A stretch of DNA of 10,011 bases. Source: Spirogloea muscicola. Lineage: Eukaryota; Streptophyta; Zygnematophyceae; Spirogloeales; Spirogloeaceae. The notes under the pieces are model-generated. The model worked only from the letters and a program-made list of their open reading frames with translations. It searched no databases and had not been told where the DNA came from. Positions 6,682 through 10,011 of the stretch are shown here, one piece after another; the first letter of the stretch is position 1, and every line of letters starts with the position of its first letter. The DNA lies in assembly GCA_009602725.1 (NCBI GenBank), contig WELB01000041.1, positions 320,092 through 330,102 of the forward strand, read 5' to 3'. Made by a program: the position numbers and the translations under genes.

Positions 6682-9600
6682 CTGCATATGGAACAGAGAA
6701 CAGCTCAGAAATCAGCTGTCCACACGGTATCCATTGGTGGTTATAATCTCAAGTCAAGAGTCCTTCAGCAACTGCTTGACATTGAAACCAACAGTAGCAC
6801 AGTAGCTTAGTAGCACAAGAGCAGGCAGGACGCTTAGAAGTCCACAACATCTTCACACCTGTTATTCAGCAAGTGGGCTGAGCAACAAGACTACCTCACC
6901 TTGATAGCCGGTTTTTCATTCATGACAATGGTCACCCAGCCCACATACGGGAGGTAGCTGCAGAGTGAGGTGGAGGAGGCTGTCAACCTTACATTTACAT
7001 TTGCACATGCTCACTACAGCGTGGCCTTCCACATTGTAAGGGTACTTTAAAATCCCTTCTAGAGGATGTAGCATCCCTCGAAGCACGTCGTTGCTGCTCA
7101 GACATATGACTCCACAAAAGCAAAAATTCATGGATTGACAAGTGCTTTATCAGACCCGGTCGAGGTGTTACCCAATGGCTCGTCCCATGATGTGGCGACG
7201 CTGCACCCACCGCTGGCGGTCAGCATACAACCCCGCCCGGTAGTCATCCCAAGGGTTGCTATCTCCTGCACAAGTAAGAAGAGCTTGTACTTAGCAGAAA
7301 TAGAGCTGTTTATTGTAGGGCTGTAGTAGCTGGTCCTCAGACAAAGTGCTGCTTGCCTGAGAACCATCTCTGCTCCTCAATCCAGTTAGACAGAAACCGC
7401 AGTGCTGCATATTCCAGAGTGTCTGGTTTACTGCCTCCTAGTGGCTCTATGACATTGTTAAGAGGATATCGTGAAGACCCACATCTGAGCCCCACGCTCA
7501 GTATAGAGACATAATGTTATACACGCACTTGGACATGAATAAACCCATACTCTGACTTCTGTGCCAAAAATTAGATCTACACAGTCGTGAAGCTTACAGA
7601 GTGTAGTGATACAACCGGGAGCGCTGAAGTTGAGATCAAGTGACCGCTTTACAGATCAGGGCTAAGGCTTAAAAGGTTCACCCTTGGTGAGGATGTCAAC
7701 TGATTTGTCGGTCCGGTGTTCGTGCACCTGCACAGCACAATTGAGGTTGCAGGCACCGTGAATGAGGCATACTTTTACAAAGCTCTAAGTCCTCACTATG
7801 ACAGTCTCCTGATTCCAGGTCCTGGGGGGGGGGAGGGCTGGTCAAGTAGCACAAGCAAAGGAGCTGAAGCAGTGGACTGTGCGTTCTATTAAGGTCCTGT
7901 GTGAGTTCAGCTTCCTTGACCCACAATCAAAGTGTAGCAGACTTTGCGAGCAGCACGCAACCACAGGCCTCATCAGTGAGGTACGGAGTCACTATAATGA
8001 GGAAATAGATCTTCAAGATGGTGCAAGTGCTAGGTGAAAAGGGTGGAGCACGCACGGTCACTGCTCGGTGCACAATCGGGACGTCTCGGCCCTGCGTAAG
8101 AAAGCTAGATTTATCAGCTTTTGGTAGAATTTGAGATCTATGAAGTTGCCGCATCAGAAGAGGGCACGAGTAACATTATCCGCAGCATTGCATCTTGGGA
8201 TCACGATTATGACGGCAATTACCCTGGGCACACACCACATAGTACCTGGTATCTATGACATTCAGTAACATCAACTGATGTTGAGGAGACAAGAATGATG
8301 CTATTCAGCCATGAAAAGAATGGACCGCACCTCCAGCAGCTACAGTACAGCAAATGATTCTTGCCCAGAGATGCAAAGGATTGGAGTTGAGTGGAGGCGC
8401 CACAGCTGTACCTCAACGTGGAAGACAGCAATCTCCCCTATCCGGACGGGCGTGGCTGTGTTGTGAAGGAATAGAATGTCCCCCTGCACAAAGTCACAAC
8501 AAAGTGCAAGTTAATCATTCCATGTGGTTGAGCGAAGCAGGCCTTGTTACAACAGTGACACGAGCGACGGACTCTTACTGCAGCAGCTGTACCGTGGGCA
8601 CAGCTGACTGTGAGGACTGCAGAATTAATTCCTCAGTGAGAATGTCCTGAGGAAGGTGGCTTCATTACATGCTGGCAGGCATGGTGCGTCATGACCTACA
8701 GTTGCATCGGCCAGAGTCATAGGTCCAACTCTGACCGGTTTTCTGATTGCTAAAGATGAGCTTATGCTTTGAGAAACCTGCGCCCTGAATCTAGATGCCC
8801 TTTCTATCAGGACTTGAATGTTAGACTTGGTGGAGGGCATGAGCCTCAGTGGCTGCACGTCTGGCGACCAAGGCATGGACAACGGGCCGGCGAAGTGCTC
8901 TTCAATTCAGGACACTGCAACCGCAGCTCAATGACCTAAGTGCTAGCGAGCTCAAAGTTATGGTAGCTACAGCCAAAGCAGGCCGAGGTTGCAATCCGGC
9001 TCCGGCCAAGGTGACTAGAGCAGGATTGGAAACTTTGTAACAGCAAAGAGCGTGTGTACCCCTGGCTTCCCAGGCCCTTAACTTAGGAAGTAATCCAACA
9101 CTGAGCTCTTTGGTGTAGAAGCTGCAGTTGCAGCAAGCTCAAGAGCTGGTTGCGCTGATGGAAGCTCAGTAATGCAAGACCGCTTGAGGTCGACAACGAT
9201 CATGCCGGCAAGTCCGCTCGGCACCGCTGGAACTCGCACACACTGTAATGACGAGAACGAGGGCCTGCAGCACCTGGGCTCCCCACTGGGAAACCCTTAA
9301 AAGCCTGAAGCCTAAAATCCTAGATCCTGAAGCCCAAATCCGCTGCCTAACGGCTGCCATTGCTCACTTTGTGGGCAAACCCGGGCAGCGACGCATCACG
9401 CTGCTTCAGGGCCAGCCTGGGCTGCCGGCCGCGCCAGAAGCCCCTGACAGCCCGACATCAGGCAATGCAGGCGCGCGGAACAGCCCAGAAGGCACCCACA
9501 AGCTCAAGCGTGCTCGCGGACTTTGATGGAGGGCTGGGACCTCGAAGCAGAGCCGTCGAAGCGCTAAGCTTGCGCGGGCGGGGCAAGGAGCAAGAGCAAA

Positions 9601-9926
9601 TGCACCGCCATTGCTGCGGCGGTGCCGAGCAGCCAGAGCTCGACGGGCCGACGGCGAGCTGGGCGGGCCGCCATTGCCGGGCGTGGGGTTGAGGACGCCA
9701 GTAGAGGGCTAGGGTTTAAGGACGGCATTAGAGGGCTAGGATTTCAAGACGGCGGTGGAGGGCTAGGGTTTAAGGACGGCAGTGGAGGGCTAGGGTTTAA
9801 AGGCCCGGCACACCCGCTGGAAGCCCGGCTCCATGGACCCCGACAGCACGACGACGACGGGCGACTCGCTGCCCGTCGCCACCATCAGGCCCTTCCAGAT
9901 GGCCAGCGCCGACGTCACGATCATGC
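6631..9926 (-). CDS. SEC11: SEC11, signal peptidase complex catalytic subunit (5'-partial, 7 exons)
   Basis: Minus-strand exons in transcript order: 9926-9814, 8483-8412, 8091-8056, 7727-7682, 7265-7172, 6957-6900 and 6681-6631. All splice sites are GT-AG and every phase agrees, giving about 157 residues. The family is about 180 long, so some 20 N-terminal residues are missing. In order: an N-terminal membrane segment ([14 protein letters not shown]); S-G-S-M-E-P with the catalytic Ser; G-D-I-L-F-L-H; V-P-I-V-H-R with the catalytic His; V-D-I-L-T-K-G-D-S-N with D-D, the catalytic Asp region; [17 protein letters not shown]; and a C-terminal hydrophobic tail. This Ser-His-Asp peptidase removes signal peptides on the lumenal face of the ER membrane. 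SEC11 identity is firm; the A/C paralogue type cannot be told. Confidence 0.95.
6900..6957 (-). CDS. SEC11: SEC11 exon: [10 protein letters not shown] block
   Basis: The exon encodes (G)[19 protein letters not shown], almost identical to the family consensus [17 protein letters not shown]. The acceptor ctctgcag is in phase 2, so the first base completes Gly. It ends AAG|gtgagg in phase 0. Confidence 0.96.
7172..7265 (-). CDS. SEC11: SEC11 exon with catalytic Asp region and RHIMGRA
   Basis: The exon encodes (G)[13 protein letters not shown], then [12 protein letters not shown]. The family reads G-D-N-N...D-D-R-x-L-Y...R-x-H-I-M-G-R-A. The aspartates of G-D-S-N and D-D occupy the conserved acidic positions of the active site. 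The acceptor cttgtgcag is in phase 1 and the donor GG|gtaaca in phase 2. Confidence 0.96.
7266..7681 (-). other. SEC11 intron (416 nt)
   Basis: It lies between gtgaac and cttgtgcag on the minus strand. No coding block, repeat or RNA gene was recognised in it. Confidence 0.8.
7682..7727 (-). CDS. SEC11: SEC11 exon: VHE..VDILTKG
   Basis: A 46-nt exon encodes [15 protein letters not shown] plus the first base of Gly. It matches the family V-H-E...V-D-I-L-T-K-G-D. The acceptor gctgtgcag is in phase 0 and the donor gtgaac in phase 1. It was found only by its translation. Confidence 0.94.
7728..8055 (-). other. SEC11 intron (328 nt) with a G10 run
   Basis: It lies between gtgcgt and gctgtgcag on the minus strand. 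A run of ten G on the plus strand (7824-7833) followed by AGGG is the only notable feature; in the SEC11 transcript it is a C run. No gene was seen inside. Confidence 0.78.
8056..8091 (-). CDS. SEC11: SEC11 36-nt microexon with the catalytic His
   Basis: Twelve codons read [12 protein letters not shown], matching family G-R-E-I-P-I-V-H-R. The His codon is at 8070-8068. It is both preceded and followed by phase-0 introns (acceptor cttacgcag, donor gtgcgt). The His replaces the Lys general base of bacterial signal peptidase I, so skipping this in-frame exon would remove activity without shifting the frame. Confidence 0.94.
8092..8411 (-). other. SEC11 intron (320 nt)
   Basis: It runs from donor gtacag to acceptor cttacgcag on the minus strand. 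Nothing else was recognised in it. Confidence 0.78.
8412..8483 (-). CDS. SEC11: SEC11 exon: GDILFLH..VFHVE
   Basis: Twenty-four codons encode G-D-I-L-F-L-H, then [13 protein letters not shown]. They match family G-D-L-L-F-L...R-x-G-E-I-V-V-F-x-V. The acceptor ctttgtgcag and donor gtacag are both in phase 0, so it joins G-F-Q-R of the preceding exon directly. Confidence 0.95.
9248..9526 (+). other. Unidentified coding-like stretch antisense in the SEC11 intron
   Basis: An open frame of 92 codons from ATG to TGA lies opposite SEC11. Its middle ([21 protein letters not shown]) looks helical. Its end has a basic K-L-K-R-A-R cluster, and its third positions are GC-rich. Just upstream, other frames also look helical or amphipathic ([10 protein letters not shown] at about 8924-8953; L-Q-L-Q-Q-A-Q-E-L at about 9123-9149) but are broken by stops. 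It could be a nested gene with introns, a decayed transposon ORF, or chance. I do not recognise the family. Confidence 0.25.
9692..9799. repeat. Four tandem 27-bp units with telo-box cores
   Basis: Four head-to-tail copies: 9692-9718, 9719-9745, 9746-9772 and 9773-9799. They share the pattern AGGACGGCAGT-R-GAGGG-CTAGGGTTTA with a few substitutions. Copies 1, 3 and 4 contain TAGGGTTT; copy 2 has TAGGATTT. Its reverse complement AAACCCTA is the plant/algal telo-box and a permutation of the TTTAGGG telomere repeat. Each unit also carries GGGCTAGGG. The array starts 14 bp inside the SEC11 intron from its 5' splice site, a position where telo-boxes can act on transcription. Confidence 0.93.
9814..9926 (-). 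CDS. SEC11: SEC11 exon with membrane anchor and catalytic Ser
   Basis: The exon encodes (G)[27 protein letters not shown], then [10 protein letters not shown]. The catalytic Ser codon is at 9837-9835. It ends CGG|gtgtgc in phase 0. I place the 5' end at a gcgcag acceptor (9926, phase 1), because the family's residues before G-M-I-V are not seen upstream. The frame stays open to the window edge through a poly-Ala tract, so the exon could instead continue upstream. Confidence 0.9.
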
Positions 9927-9935
9927 CTGCGCCCA

Positions 9936-9938
<3 letters not shown>

Positions 9939-9966
<28 letters not shown>
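9939..9966. repeat. (CGG)9 trinucleotide repeat upstream of the SEC11 exon
   Basis: Nine CGG units on the plus strand read GCC/poly-Ala on the SEC11 strand. Whether they lie in an intron or encode an Ala run before the membrane anchor depends on the acceptor at 9926. Ala runs are not usual in SEC11 N-termini, which favours intron. Confidence 0.85.
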
Positions 9967-10011
9967 ATCAGCGTCAGCGCGCCGCACGCCGAGGCGGGAA
10001 GCGGCGGCGGC

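Larger units (their letters stand above)
8484..9813 (-). other. SEC11 first visible intron (1330 nt), unusually long
   Basis: It runs from donor gtgtgc at 9813 to acceptor ctttgtgcag ending at 8484. The other SEC11 introns are 214-416 nt. It holds the 27-bp tandem array close to the 5' splice site (9692-9799) and, antisense to SEC11, a coding-like stretch (about 9248-9526). Between about 8484 and 8850 I recognise nothing. Confidence 0.85.

Noticed and set aside
6754-6832. Alternative last SEC11 exon with a hydrophobic reading, joined by a 62-nt intron
   Set aside because: It needs a shifted donor and a weak acceptor. The exon at 6631-6681 has a good acceptor, the correct phase and a true match to the family tail.
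9692-9799. Interstitial telomere or true telomere
   Set aside because: The unit is 27 bp with one telo-box core per copy, not a run of TTTAGGG, and coding exons lie on both sides.
9939-9966. CRISPR-like or regulatory repeat array
   Set aside because: It is a simple CGG trinucleotide run with no spacers.

Overview
The window is nuclear DNA of a photosynthetic eukaryote, most likely a green alga (Chlorophyta). It has dense, mostly 150-420 nt GT-AG introns, GC-rich 5' exons and lower-GC introns. Its RING protein has a plant-type C-terminus, and it contains plant/algal telo-box motifs (TAGGGTTT). The lineage call is an inference. No rRNA, tRNA, CRISPR or bacterial operon was seen.

Layout. 1-410: a (GA)n microsatellite running off the left edge. 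411-552: GC-rich leader. 553-6209, plus strand: a complete 12-exon gene for an RNF10-type RING E3 ubiquitin ligase, 877 aa in my model. Its conserved blocks are spread across exons (NHLLNF box, LFLQ/ANF junction, C3HC4 RING, KDLR..QVGDT box, YYAFYQ..DGQ..LHP block, YRFLSHLPLT block, SFSRVAELGFA box, SKVLLST..RRY tail). It also carries a near-consensus PAM2 (poly(A)-binding-protein interaction) motif near its N-terminus. 6210-6630: intergenic space between convergent 3' ends.

6631 to the right edge, minus strand: SEC11, the catalytic subunit of the ER signal peptidase complex. I rebuilt it from seven short exons (36-113 nt) whose splice phases all agree. Only the N-terminal ~20 residues lie beyond the window or upstream of a putative acceptor at 9926. 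Its first visible intron (8484-9813) is three to six times longer than its other introns. That intron holds four tandem 27-bp units with telo-box cores and, on the opposite strand, an unexplained coding-like stretch.

The two genes face each other tail to tail and have no obvious functional link. RNF10 homologues monoubiquitylate 40S ribosomal proteins on stalled ribosomes; SEC11 cleaves signal peptides in the ER. The most interesting features are the PAM2 motif on a ribosome-directed E3, the telo-box array inside the SEC11 intron, and the antisense coding-like segment beside it. Exon coordinates were read by hand; junctions I am unsure of are marked.
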